Shown here: positions 10,700-19,123 of the stretch, piece after piece
How the letters are laid out: the number at the start of each line of letters is the position of its first letter
Position numbering within the stretch: position 1 is the first letter of the stretch
Origin: Nitrosomonadales bacterium
GTDB lineage: Bacteria; Pseudomonadota; Gammaproteobacteria; Burkholderiales; Gallionellaceae
DNA length: 64,000 nt
NCBI GenBank assembly: GCA_016721605.1
Contig: JADKHS010000010.1
Location: 43,177-107,176, forward strand
Direction: 5' to 3'
Notes under the pieces: generated by a model
Told to the model about the DNA's origin: nothing
Databases searched by the model: none
Seen by the model: the letters and a program-made list of their open reading frames with translations, nothing else
Translations under genes and position numbers: made by a program

Positions 10700-11230
10700 T
10701 TAACGGGGATCACGGAAAGGTTTCACTGTTCCGCAGTTTTCACTAAGCCATCTGCCGTCAGTGTAAGCGCGTTCACTAACAGGATTGCCCTGTACAACTC
10801 CATTGAATTCAGTCCGTCCGGTAAAACTTTCTGGACTCGTAAAAATTCCCTCAGTTACTCCATTTCCCTTAAAGACGGAGTTTTCACAAATAAGGTTTAT
10901 TTTGTAGTCGTTTCCATTTTGGACAGCATTTTTAACATCACATCCATATTGATTTTGATTCAAAACAGTTGGAATTTTTTGATTCGCCATTTCTTGGGTA
11001 ATGCAAACCTGGGATGTTGCCGCACCATTACTAATCTTGGGCATATCAAGTCCGTACTGCTTAGCCAAATTCGTCAAATTTTGCATTTGATCCGGTGGAA
11101 TCATTGGTACAAGCGATAACAAGCCTGATGTCGTCGTCATTTCCCAGAATCCCGGGTGCATATGAGATTCTGCTGAGTATGATGTTGATACCGTGAACAA
11201 CAATGATATTGAAAGAATAATTTTTCGCAT
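10700..11230 (-). CDS. DUF3617 domain protein, exported
   Basis: 176-residue predicted periplasmic protein: signal peptide (KIILSISLLFTVSTSYSAES, about 3-22), then PGFWEMTTT near 27 and a Q-V-C-I-T segment typical of DUF3617, a family of unknown function. The remaining Cys residues (CDVKN, LICENS, SENCGTV) may form disulfides. It stands alone, with 173 bp to the efflux operon and a 500-bp gap upstream. Confidence 0.75.
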   Translation of the reverse strand: MRKIILSISLLFTVSTSYSAESHMHPGFWEMTTTSGLLSLVPMIPPDQMQNLTNLAKQYGLDMPKISNGAATSQVCITQEMANQKIPTVLNQNQYGCDVKNAVQNGNDYKINLICENSVFKGNGVTEGIFTSPESFTGRTEFNGVVQGNPVSERAYTDGRWLSENCGTVKPFRDPR

Positions 11231-11563
11231 AGCGTTTCCTGAACGTGATTGATAATGAATGGCTCAAACTGAGTTAATTTAGAAAATTGTATTATAGGCT
11301 TCTGATCATTTAGGCTTGACCGAATCTCTCGGTGAACCAGAAACAAGTTAATTGTAAGCATTTCTCCATCTATTGATATAGCCAAGTAAAGTTTGAAATG
11401 GCAAGGTACATTCACCGTGCAATTTGGCAGTTTGACTGGCCAATAAGTTCAAATATATCCTAACAGACTAATAAACACGGGTGGAGCCTCATCTGTGAGC
11501 TTTAATGTTGACGTTACCCGAAAATAAATCTACATTGAATCCCGCCAAAAATATGAAACATTA
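11231..11563. other. intergenic region upstream of DUF3617 gene
   Basis: About 330 bp without a supported gene; AT-rich. A 92-codon minus-strand open frame lies partly antisense to the DUF3617 start and has no recognisable domain. It should contain the DUF3617 promoter. Confidence 0.4.
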
Positions 11564-11711
11564 GGGCACCTCTAAAAATTTAAAGTTCTAAACAAGACTA
11601 GGCGTGAATAAAAAATGTTGACGCGGCATATAATTGATATGTAAGGAAACATTTTTGGAGCACGGGGTTAAAGGCATCGGGTGTCGCAAATCTGAATTTT
11701 TAGAGGTGTCC
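11564..11711. repeat. 148-bp MITE-like element with terminal inverted repeats
   Basis: Left end GGGCACCTCTAAAAATT (11564-11580) and right end AATTTTTAGAGGTGTCC (11695-11711) are inverted copies matching at 16 of 17 positions. ATTA stands directly outside both ends (11560-11563 and 11712-11715), consistent with a 4-bp target duplication. There is no transposase inside, so it would be non-autonomous. It ends 22 bp before the acs start codon and therefore forms most of the acs leader. Confidence 0.7.
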
Positions 11712-11733
11712 ATTAACCATACCGAGGAGTGCC

Positions 11734-13701
11734 ATGCCCACCAGTATCAAATCAGTTTTGCAAGAAACCCGCGTTTTCCACCCTGCCAATGAATTTGCCG
11801 AACAGGCTAATATTTCTGGCATGGCAGCGTACCAAGCCCTATGCGTGGAGGCGGCACAAAACTATGAAGGGTATTGGGCACGGTTGGCACGCGAGCATAT
11901 CGTATGGCGCAAATCGTTTAATACAGTGTTGGACGAGAGCCGCGCGCCATTTTACGAGTGGTTTGCGGATGGTGAATTGAATGTTTCTTATAACTGCCTG
12001 GACAAGCATCTGGCGACACAACCTGAAAAAACTGCGCTGATTTTTGAGGCGGACGACGGCCAGGTGACCAAGATTTCCTACCGCGAGTTGCACGCCCGCG
12101 TGTGCCAGTTTGCCAATGCGCTGAAGTCGCGCAATATTCAGAAGGGCGACCGTGTGGTTATCTATATGCCCATGAGCATTGAGGTCGTGGTAGCGATGCA
12201 GGCTTGCGCGCGCATTGGCGCAATCCATTCGGTCGTTTTTGGCGGCTTCTCTTCCAAAAGCTTGAACGAACGTATCGAAAATGCACAGGCGTGCGCTGTC
12301 ATTACCGCCGATGCGCAACTTCGCGGCGGCAAGATGATGCCGCTCAAACCCGCCGTGGATGAGGCGCTCAGCATGGGTGGTTGCAATGCGGTGCATAGCG
12401 TCATTGTTTATAAACGCGCGGGCAATGATGTGCAGTGGAATGCGAAACATGACCTGTGGTGGCATGATTTGGTTGCCGATCTTCCATCCACATGCGAACC
12501 GGAATGGGTGGGCGCGGAACATCCATTGTTCATTTTATACACCTCAGGTTCTACCAGAAAACCCAAAAAGGTACAACATTCCAACGGCGGATATCTGCTC
12601 GGCACCATGGTTTCCATGCAATGGGTATTTGACTATAAGCCTACTGATGTTTTTTGGTGTACCGCTGACGTGGGCTGGGTGACTGGCCACAGCTATGTGA
12701 CATATGGCCCGCTCGCGATGGGTGAGACACAGGTAATATTCGAGGGCGTGCCCACTTGGCCCGATGCCGGGCGTTTTTGGAAAATGATTCAGGATCATCA
12801 GGTCACTACTTTTTACACTGCGCCCACCGCCATCCGCTCGCTGATTAAATTAGGGGGCGAATTACCGAAACAATACAATCTTTCCAGCTTGCGTTTGCTC
12901 GGTAGCGTTGGCGAGCCGATCAACCCAGACGCATGGATGTGGTATTACACCGTAGTCGGCCAGTCTCGCTGCCCCATAGTTGATACCTGGTGGCAGACCG
13001 AAACCGGCTGCCACATGATCGCACCTTTGCCGGGAGCAATGGCAACCAAACCTGGTTCTTGCACCCTGCCGCTGCCCGGCATAATGGCCGCTATCGTCAA
13101 CGAAGCAGGTGACGAAGTGCATGACCAACATGGGGGTTTTCTCGTCATCAAACGTTCTTTCCCATCGCAAATCCGTACCATATGGGGCGATGATGAGCGC
13201 TATCGCAAGGGCTATTTCCCAGAAGAAATGAAAGGCGCTTATCTGGCGGGTGATTCAGCACACCGCAACGAGGACGGTTATTTCTGGATACTGGGACGCA
13301 TTGATGACGTACTGAAAGTATCCGGCCACCGCTTAGGCACTATGGAAATAGAGTCTGCGCTGGCGTCCAATCCGCTGGTGGCGGAAGCCGCTGTCGTCGG
13401 AAAGCCGCATGATATAAAAGGGGAGGCCATAGTGGCATTCGTGGTGTTGAAAGGCTCGCGGCCGGAGGATGCCACTACCGCAAAACAAGTTTCGGAAAGC
13501 CTGCGTAACTGGGTCAGCAAGGAACTCGGCCCAATCGCCAAGCCGGACGAAATTCGCTTCGGTGATAATCTGCCCAAGACGCGCTCCGGCAAGATCATGC
13601 GTCGTTTGTTGCGCGCCATTGCCAAGGGCGAAGAAATAACGCAGGACATTTCGACGCTGGAAAACGCGGAGATTCTTGAACAACTAAAGAACGTAATTTA
13701 A
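11734..13701 (+). CDS. acs: acetyl-CoA synthetase, AMP-forming
   Basis: 655 residues, the normal length for Acs, which activates acetate to acetyl-CoA via acetyl-AMP. Ribosome site GAGGAG is 7 bases before ATG. Conserved segments are VVFGGFSSKSLNERI, DVGWVTGHSYVTYGPL, VDTWWQTETG, GDSAHRNEDGYFWILGRID and the C-terminal PKTRSGKIMRR holding the acetylatable catalytic Lys. The odd part is the phosphate-binding loop, which reads YTSGSTRKPKKVQHSNGG. The family reads TSGSTGKPKGV, so two loop glycines are Arg and Lys here. That could impair ATP binding or reflect base errors. Its promoter region is replaced by the inverted-repeat element. Confidence 0.93.
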   Translation: MPTSIKSVLQETRVFHPANEFAEQANISGMAAYQALCVEAAQNYEGYWARLAREHIVWRKSFNTVLDESRAPFYEWFADGELNVSYNCLDKHLATQPEKTALIFEADDGQVTKISYRELHARVCQFANALKSRNIQKGDRVVIYMPMSIEVVVAMQACARIGAIHSVVFGGFSSKSLNERIENAQACAVITADAQLRGGKMMPLKPAVDEALSMGGCNAVHSVIVYKRAGNDVQWNAKHDLWWHDLVADLPSTCEPEWVGAEHPLFILYTSGSTRKPKKVQHSNGGYLLGTMVSMQWVFDYKPTDVFWCTADVGWVTGHSYVTYGPLAMGETQVIFEGVPTWPDAGRFWKMIQDHQVTTFYTAPTAIRSLIKLGGELPKQYNLSSLRLLGSVGEPINPDAWMWYYTVVGQSRCPIVDTWWQTETGCHMIAPLPGAMATKPGSCTLPLPGIMAAIVNEAGDEVHDQHGGFLVIKRSFPSQIRTIWGDDERYRKGYFPEEMKGAYLAGDSAHRNEDGYFWILGRIDDVLKVSGHRLGTMEIESALASNPLVAEAAVVGKPHDIKGEAIVAFVVLKGSRPEDATTAKQVSESLRNWVSKELGPIAKPDEIRFGDNLPKTRSGKIMRRLLRAIAKGEEITQDISTLENAEILEQLKNVI

Positions 13702-13741
13702 TAAACTAGGAATTGTGGTCAGCAATGCAAAGGATTTGAAC

Positions 13742-14275
13742 TCATTTGGTGCGGCTAAGTTTGTCAAAATATAGTGCGGTTCGCGCCATGCGTTCCATGG
13801 CATGCACCGAAAGCGTGGCGCCGGAAATACCGTCAATTTTCCGATCAAGACCATTCCCACTGCTTAGCGAAACATCAGTAAATTGCTTCAAAAAAGCTGG
13901 GAAGCGCACTTCCATCCCCCTATGCTCACGGTAAATCAAAACCTTGGCCTGTTCGATTCGCCCCTCTTTTACAACAAATCCTGCGGTAATTGGATCGGTT
14001 TTACCGATCTCTTCCAGAATCCATAACGTTCGCGCACCCTCACTCCAATATCGTTGTCGCAACTGCCTGGGCGCATGGCCAAGGATGCGGGAAACCTCGG
14101 ACTGCATATCCTTAGTCAATAATAGCAATTTTACTTTCGGCTTTACCTTGAATAATTCATCAATGAATTCTTCCGGCTGTTGGTAAACGTGTTCTTCGGC
14201 TTGTGCCAAACATGGCGATAGCATGAGCAAAAAAACAATAAAAAAAGTCAGGGGCGGAATGGACAATTTTGGCAT
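13742..14275 (-). CDS. exported FMN-binding domain protein
   Basis: 177 residues with an N-terminal signal (FFIVFLLMLSPCLAQAEE, about 11-28) and a C-terminal FMN_bind domain. The motif DGISGATLS (about 146-154) matches the D-x-x-S-G-A-T motif whose Thr carries covalent FMN in NqrC/RnfG-like proteins. It probably acts in periplasmic electron transfer. It is translated from within the end of the DUF2325 gene (28-bp overlap). The shared Fur-like boxes upstream suggest iron-controlled expression and a possible link to iron reduction (inference). Confidence 0.8.
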   Translation of the reverse strand: MPKLSIPPLTFFIVFLLMLSPCLAQAEEHVYQQPEEFIDELFKVKPKVKLLLLTKDMQSEVSRILGHAPRQLRQRYWSEGARTLWILEEIGKTDPITAGFVVKEGRIEQAKVLIYREHRGMEVRFPAFLKQFTDVSLSSGNGLDRKIDGISGATLSVHAMERMARTALYFDKLSRTK

Positions 14276-14580
14276 TTTGATTGATCACCTTTTCTATTAA
14301 AGCAATATTCCAGCGACTGTGCCAAGCAGCTTGCAGATCGGCGGCAAGCGATAAAAGGTACACCTTGTGTTTGCGCCATGTTACGAAAATGGCGCATTAC
14401 GTTATGTCCCAAGAAATCAGTGAATAATATCAAAAGTTCCGTATTCCTGGGCAATCCTTGCGGTTTTCGTTGATGTGACACATGCCGTCCCGTGACATGC
14501 TGGGTAATGTTTATATCCCAGTCAGAAAGAAGTTTAGGGATATTTCCCAAATGATCTGCACCTATTACCATTGCGTTCAT
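14248..14580 (-). CDS. DUF2325 domain protein
   Basis: 110-residue cytoplasmic protein beginning MNAMVIGADHLGNIP. The start at 14580 was preferred over the longer frame because AAAGGA lies 7 bases upstream. DUF2325 proteins are uncharacterised; this one resembles them in GRHVSHQRKP, TELLILFTDFLGHNVM and PFIACRRSASCLAQSL. The tail adds a CQNC motif, so a metal or redox role is possible. It is the first gene of a two-gene unit with the FMN-binding protein, downstream of paired Fur-like boxes. Confidence 0.7.
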   Translation of the reverse strand: MNAMVIGADHLGNIPKLLSDWDINITQHVTGRHVSHQRKPQGLPRNTELLILFTDFLGHNVMRHFRNMAQTQGVPFIACRRSASCLAQSLEYCFNRKGDQSKCQNCPFRP

Positions 14581-14740
14581 GTTTTTTCCTTTACGGTTGA
14601 TGCATATTAATTGGCCGCAGTTTCTGCTTATTACCAAATGAAAAGGCAATATGGCCAACGGTTAAGCTGTTATGCATATGATTTTTGTTTGCTTTAAATG
14701 ATCCTGAGTTAGAACCGCCTATAGCTAACAACCATGCAAA

Positions 14741-14794
14741 CGATAACAGTTATCATTTGCAATGTAAATGCATTTGATAACTATTATCATTTTG
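14741..14794. promoter_or_regulatory. two Fur-box-like palindromes
   Basis: CGATAACAGTTATCATTT (14741-14758) and TTTGATAACTATTATCAT (14773-14790) each resemble the classical GATAATGATAATCATTATC Fur box, with GATAA and TTATC half-sites, separated by about 14 bases. They lie about 160 bp upstream of the DUF2325 gene (minus) and 200 bp upstream of the methyltransferase gene (plus), so either or both could be iron-repressed. Match is by eye only. Confidence 0.6.
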
Positions 14795-14989
14795 TATGTC
14801 GGAGTAAACAGCAGGAGGGGCATTAATCACAGCACCATAAATGATGTAATTTCAAGATTTTTTTGTGCCCTGGCTAGCTTAAATACGTTATTTCAGCCCT
14901 ATAGTTGCGTCGAAATATGGGTATTAATTTAATAGGTATCCGTGCTATAAAATGCTGTTATGTGCGCCCAATTAAACCTAATTCGATAA

Positions 14990-15808
14990 ATGGATATGCA
15001 AGAACGCAAATATAAAATCAAAGAAACCTTTAATAATGCGGCAGAAGGCTATGACAAACCCGCGCTGCGCTTTTTTTCAGCGGCGGCAGAACATTTAGCG
15101 GACAGCATGAGATTTGCAGGAAATGAATATGTTTTGGATGTAGCCACTGGCACAGGCTCAGTTGCGTTGGCTTGTGCACAGCGGTTGGGCGCAGGGCATG
15201 TAACGGCCATTGATTTATCCGATGGAATGTTGGCGCAAGCCAAGGCCAAAGCTCAGAAACAGCAGTTAAGCAATCTCGATTTTTTGTGCATGGATATAGA
15301 GGCATCGAATTTTACCGCCGACTCATTCGATGCTGCTTGTTGCGGTTTTGGCATTTTTTTTCTGCCTGATATGGAGGCCGGATTCAAGACGATCGCCAAA
15401 CTTGTTAAACCCGGCGGCGCTATTGGAATTTCAAGTTTTACGGGTGCGCTTATGGAACCCCTATCGCAAAAATTTATCGAGCGCATTTTAGTCTATGGGA
15501 TAACTATGCCCGCTTTATCCTGGAAACGGCTGGATAGTGTAGAGAAAATCCACACTTTGTATCAATCAGCGGGACTGGAACGATTGCATACGCAAACCTA
15601 TCAGGTTGGATACCATCTTGCCGGGTTTGAAGAATGGTGGGATATTTTATGGTATAGCGGTTTCCGGGGTTTATTGAATCAGCTTTCTTCCTCTGATTTA
15701 GCACGCTTCCGTCAAGCGCATCAAGAAGAAATAGAGTTACTTGTTGAAGCACAAGGCATTTGGCTGAATATTGAAATTCTCATTAGCGTGGGCTATAAGC
15801 CCGTATAG
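14990..15808 (+). CDS. class I SAM-dependent methyltransferase (UbiE-like)
   Basis: 272 residues. The SAM-binding motif I is VLDVATGTGSVALACA (about 48-63), followed by the acidic VTAIDLSDGML, a motif with the PDMEAGF segment and the KPGGAIGISSF post-motif. The N-terminal KETFNNAAEGYD resembles UbiE/menaquinone-type enzymes, but the C-terminal half with WWDILWYSGFRG does not match UbiE, so the substrate is unknown. An alternative ATG lies two codons in. No Shine-Dalgarno is obvious. Confidence 0.8.
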   Translation: MDMQERKYKIKETFNNAAEGYDKPALRFFSAAAEHLADSMRFAGNEYVLDVATGTGSVALACAQRLGAGHVTAIDLSDGMLAQAKAKAQKQQLSNLDFLCMDIEASNFTADSFDAACCGFGIFFLPDMEAGFKTIAKLVKPGGAIGISSFTGALMEPLSQKFIERILVYGITMPALSWKRLDSVEKIHTLYQSAGLERLHTQTYQVGYHLAGFEEWWDILWYSGFRGLLNQLSSSDLARFRQAHQEEIELLVEAQGIWLNIEILISVGYKPV

Positions 15809-15868
15809 AAAATACCTTTCCATTCTATTACCCGGCCACACACTCAGCCGCCATAGCCACAACAACTT

Positions 15869-16819
15869 ATGCCTCCCCTCCCGCAAGATTCGTTCATGGA
15901 CTCATTACGCGACCCTGTTGTGCGCGACCTTGCGTGGGTTATTGGTTCGCCGGGATTGTTGGATGAAACTTGGACCGCTTATGCCGGACGCGTGGTGGAT
16001 GACGCATGGTGCCGTACGCAATTAAATACATCTGCACCGTGGCTGACTGAGTTGGATAATGAACCGCGCAACCTGCATGATTTTATTGCCCAGCATCCGA
16101 CACGCCGCCTTGGCCAGTATTTTGAATCGCTTATCGCATTCTGGTTAGCGCACATGCCCAATACACAAATCATCGCCACCAATTTGCAGGTTCAAAATGC
16201 GCAACGTACTTTGGGTGAATATGACTTTTTATTTCGTGATGCCGATGGAAATATTTGTCATTGGGAAACTGCCGTAAAGTTCTACCTGCAAGCGGAACCA
16301 TTGCTCGAGCAACGTGCATTCATCGGCCTTGCGGTGCGCGACCGGCTCGATATTAAATTGGATCGCGTATTCCAGCATCAACTTGAATTAGGCCACACAC
16401 CCGCTGGGCGAGCGGCACTGCCAACAGGGATAGTGCTGAAAAAAACACAGGCTTTCATCAAAGGCTACTTGTTCTATCCTGCGGCACAAGCAGGAAAACC
16501 TTCTATTCCCATCCCTGGCGTATCTGACAACCATTTGTCCGGCTGGTGGACACGCCACCCGGTTAGCCCACTACCGCAAACAACACCGGATAGCTACTGG
16601 ACTATATTGCCACGCTTACGCTTTTTGGCTCCGGTACGCCTGGATGCGGAAGCCAGCGTAATGGAGCGGGCTGAAATATGTGCCGCACTTGATACACATT
16701 TCGCGGTTTCCGACGAGTCTGTGCAGGTAATCGAACTCCAGCGCAAGATGGATAATAGCTGGCGCGAAGCGACACGCGGATTTGTGATGTGCAGTAAATG
16801 GCCAATCATAAATACCTGA
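15869..16819 (+). CDS. DUF1853 family protein
   Basis: 316 residues with recognisable DUF1853 landmarks: RDLAWVIGSPGLL near the start, RRLGQYFESLIAFWL, TLGEYDFLFRD and HWETAVKFYLQ. The E-x-D and E-x-A-V-K-F pattern resembles a PD-(D/E)XK nuclease core, though catalysis has not been shown for the family as far as I know. A second ATG (15896) is an alternative start. It lies 60 bp after the methyltransferase and could be cotranscribed. Confidence 0.75.
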   Translation: MPPLPQDSFMDSLRDPVVRDLAWVIGSPGLLDETWTAYAGRVVDDAWCRTQLNTSAPWLTELDNEPRNLHDFIAQHPTRRLGQYFESLIAFWLAHMPNTQIIATNLQVQNAQRTLGEYDFLFRDADGNICHWETAVKFYLQAEPLLEQRAFIGLAVRDRLDIKLDRVFQHQLELGHTPAGRAALPTGIVLKKTQAFIKGYLFYPAAQAGKPSIPIPGVSDNHLSGWWTRHPVSPLPQTTPDSYWTILPRLRFLAPVRLDAEASVMERAEICAALDTHFAVSDESVQVIELQRKMDNSWREATRGFVMCSKWPIINT

Positions 16820-16892
16820 GGTAAGCTGAAAAAACTGGAGTGGGCAAAGACCAAACGGGATCGGTGGTTTAAACTTTATGATTGATAGTTAG

Positions 16893-17327
16893 TTAGCCAA
16901 TCAGATGCAAACCCTGCGTGCCGCCACATACAGCATCCGTAACCAAACGCCGGTCAAAAGTTGCCAGCTGCCCTTTGTGGGCACATGCCAGCGCCAGCAA
17001 ATAGCTATCAGTCACTTGGCCGAAACTCAGCAGACGCTCCGTGTCTATCATCTCGGTGTCCAGCAGGCTGATATTGTCTGGCCAAAACACATAACCGGGG
17101 AGTGCCCGCAAGCCCTTCATCAACTGTGCCACCTCCGCTGGCGTACCCGGCGAATTAGGATAGCGGGGATGCCCCACAATGCGCAGCACACCATTCTCCG
17201 TCAATGGGCAGGTTGCCCATGCCCGCTTCCCATGTGCCGCGAACCAGTCATGCGCCGCATCGTGCTGGACATGCGCTGGATCAATCAACGCGATCAGCAC
17301 GTTTACATCAAGCAGAAAAACCCTCAC
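16893..17327 (-). CDS. PIN-domain toxin of a VapBC-like module (module 1)
   Basis: 144-residue predicted ribonuclease toxin. PIN acidic residues are seen in LLDVNVLIALID (about 5-16), PLTENGVLR (Glu near 64) and VTDSYLLALA (Asp near 106). Starts with GTG that overlaps the antitoxin TGA (GTGA). It is the first of three complete PIN modules within 3 kb. Confidence 0.85.
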   Translation of the reverse strand: MRVFLLDVNVLIALIDPAHVQHDAAHDWFAAHGKRAWATCPLTENGVLRIVGHPRYPNSPGTPAEVAQLMKGLRALPGYVFWPDNISLLDTEMIDTERLLSFGQVTDSYLLALACAHKGQLATFDRRLVTDAVCGGTQGLHLIG

Positions 17328-17557
17328 GGTAACTCGTCGCGCAACTGATTCACCAATTCCGGTGTCACCGGCGTTGCCCCGGCGCGGGCGGGCAGCAACG
17401 GAACACCATTACGCATAGTACCGCTTGGCTTGGAGGAACGCAGAGCCTGCCGTGTGAGCGCTGAGATAACCTCCCCCACACTCTTGTGTTGCAAGGAGGC
17501 CATAGCTTTTACCGCTGCCAGTACGTCGTCATCAATGGATAAAGTAGTTCGCATCAT
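17324..17557 (-). CDS. ribbon-helix-helix antitoxin of module 1
   Basis: About 77 residues. The N-terminus MRTTLSIDDDVLAAVKAMA is a typical ribbon-helix-helix DNA-binding strand-helix. The C-terminal part (TPELVNQLRDELP) would bind the toxin. The start at 17557 is chosen because GGGAG lies 6 bases upstream; the longer frame has no such site. Expected to repress its own promoter with the toxin. Confidence 0.8.
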   Translation of the reverse strand: MMRTTLSIDDDVLAAVKAMASLQHKSVGEVISALTRQALRSSKPSGTMRNGVPLLPARAGATPVTPELVNQLRDELP

Positions 17558-17592
17558 GTATCTCCCGAAGTATCGCATCAAACATCACGCAT

Positions 17593-17625
17593 CTTACATC
17601 AATCGGATTGTCATTCCAATTACAG
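17593..17625. repeat. 33-bp direct repeat, copy 1
   Basis: Begins CTTACATCAATCGG and ends CCAATTACAG; identical over 33 bases to 18703-18735. The two copies flank the PIN relic, toxin-antitoxin module 2 and a REP palindrome, 1.1 kb apart. They could mark an insertion or recombination boundary. Confidence 0.75.
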
Positions 17626-17633
17626 GGCGCAGC

Positions 17634-17774
17634 AATAAGCAGAGGGTAGACAAGGAATGGAGTCTTACCGATTGCGCCTCATTTAAGATAATGAAGGCAC
17701 GTGGTATCACCGAGGCATTGGCTCATGATCATCATTTTGAGCAGGCAGGCTTCACAGCATTGCTTCGTCCCTAA
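17634..17774 (+). pseudogene. C-terminal relic of a PIN-domain toxin
   Basis: The last 46 residues of an open frame read WSLTDCASFKIMKARG followed by ITEALAHDHHFEQAGF. The T-D-C-x-S-F and D-x-H-F-x-x-A-G-F patterns are typical of the C-terminal half of VapC-like PIN proteins. No N-terminal PIN half (first Asp strand) precedes it, so it is a truncated remnant that begins right after the 33-bp repeat. Confidence 0.6.
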
Positions 17775-17887
17775 GCTATTCAAGAGGTGCGTAAGCCCAC
17801 TGGGCAATCCTGGTTGAATTGAGTTTGCAAACGCCATGTGGATTGATAGTATGCTTGCAATTTGGACATCATGCGGGGAGTTAAGTC

Positions 17888-18145
17888 ATGCAACATACAA
17901 TCATTAACCTGGAGCCAGAGGAACAGGACTGGCTCGCCCACCGGGCGCAGGTAGAGCACGTTCCGCAAACGGAAGTGGTGCGCCGGGCTTTGCAACTTTA
18001 TCGCAAAAAGGCGGAAACCCAAAAAGCGGAAACACAAGTGACGCAATCCTTCGAGAAATTGGCGCGACTCACTAGCGGCATTCGGCAGGGTGAGGATGGG
18101 CTTGTTGTGCAGCAACACCTGCGCGACGAGTGGAGTGGGCGTTGA
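17888..18145 (+). CDS. VapB-like antitoxin (module 2)
   Basis: 85 residues. TEVVRRALQLYRKK (about 28-41) fits a ribbon-helix-helix second helix, and the charged C-terminus would contact the toxin. A plausible ribosome site GGGGAG lies 8-9 bases upstream. Overlaps the toxin gene by 16 bp, indicating coupling. Confidence 0.7.
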   Translation: MQHTIINLEPEEQDWLAHRAQVEHVPQTEVVRRALQLYRKKAETQKAETQVTQSFEKLARLTSGIRQGEDGLVVQQHLRDEWSGR

Positions 18146-18528
18146 ACGGCTACCTTCTGGATTCGGTCATCTTGATCGACCATTTTAACGGGCGGTCTGA
18201 GGCGACCCGGTTTCTGTTGGAAAACCACGAATCGGCGGCTATTTCCGTCATCACGCGAGCCGAAGTGCTGACCGGATTCGACCCCGTGGGCGAGGTGCAG
18301 GCCAAGGCTTTTCTCAACTTTTTTCCGACCCATGTACTGACCGAAGAAGATGCCGACATGGCCGCAAGTCTGCGCCGCGAACATCGTTGGAAATTGCCCG
18401 ATGCCTTGCAGGCCGCTGTGGCAATCAACCGCCAGTTGACGTTGGCGACTCGTAACAGCAAGGACTTTGATCCGACCCGCCATTCCTTCGTCACTATTCC
18501 TTACATACTAAGCGTGAAGCAATCGTAA
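18130..18528 (+). CDS. VapC-like PIN-domain toxin (module 2)
   Basis: 132 residues. PIN landmarks are YLLDSVILIDHF (about 8-19), ISVITRAEVLTGF with the conserved Glu, and WKLPDALQAAVAI with the third acidic residue, then LATRNSKDFDP typical of VapC. A TTG at 18142 is an alternative start that would give almost no overlap with the antitoxin. Predicted RNA-cleaving toxin. Confidence 0.85.
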   Translation: MEWALNGYLLDSVILIDHFNGRSEATRFLLENHESAAISVITRAEVLTGFDPVGEVQAKAFLNFFPTHVLTEEDADMAASLRREHRWKLPDALQAAVAINRQLTLATRNSKDFDPTRHSFVTIPYILSVKQS

Positions 18529-18602
18529 AGTAGTGGTGATGTGTATCGAAGAACTTCATACTGCTAAACCTGAAAAGTTGGATTAGGTGCGGATTTTTGC
18601 GC

Positions 18603-18698
18603 CGTAACCCAACAAAAGCCAGTGTTGATGTGTGCGACCCATCCGTCGATGTTGAAGATTAAGTTTGTTGGGTTACGCGATAAAGCCGCTAACCCAAC
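18603..18698. repeat. REP-type palindromic repeat cluster
   Basis: CGTAACCCAACAAA (18603-18616) is the exact inverse of TTTGTTGGGTTACG (18664-18677). A second hairpin pairs GTTGGGTTA (18667-18675) with TAACCCAAC (18690-18698). The TTGGGTTACG palindrome type is widespread as dispersed REP DNA in bacteria. A truncated REP-associated transposase lies 1.2 kb away. Confidence 0.7.
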
Positions 18699-18702
18699 AT
18701 GA

Positions 18703-18735
18703 CTTACATCAATCGGATTGTCATTCCAATTACAG
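18703..18735. repeat. 33-bp direct repeat, copy 2
   Basis: Identical to 17593-17625. Downstream bases differ apart from a shared CGCAGCAA. It directly follows the REP palindrome. Confidence 0.75.
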
Positions 18736-19078
18736 AAACGCAGCAACGCCAACTATCCGTTCCGTTCGCCCCGATAACCAGCGACTTGGCTATCGTCTTT
18801 TGGCAACCTAGTCAAATAGCTAGTGGTGCGTTCTAGCAAAGCCATTACCATTCAACTTTCGACCCGGAAAAGTTTGTGCTGGCGTACTCAAAACTCAATA
18901 GCCATAGCAACACGATTATCTGAAAATGCTGGAGGTGGCTGGAACAAGCCGTGTCGGCGTTGTGCCGGGGGAAACGGGGAATAAAAACTGATCAATTAAC
19001 GACGGTATCTACCGGGCTATTAGCGGCACCAAATAAAATTGGGTGTGCGATGTAGGTATTCTGGTTTGACATGTCGAA
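18736..19078. other. spacer between toxin-antitoxin modules 2 and 3
   Basis: About 340 bp with no supported gene; short open frames here match nothing I recognise. Probably degraded DNA between accessory modules. Confidence 0.4.
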
Positions 19079-19109
19079 TATGTACACATAGTATGTAAAC
19101 ATGTACATA
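19079..19109. promoter_or_regulatory. inverted-repeat operator candidate for module 3
   Basis: TATGTAC (19079-19085) and GTACATA (19103-19109) form an inverted repeat with internal related steps, ending 14 bases before the antitoxin ATG and next to its GGAGG ribosome site. This position fits autoregulation by an antitoxin. Confidence 0.5.
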
Positions 19110-19123
19110 AATGGAGGTATGTT

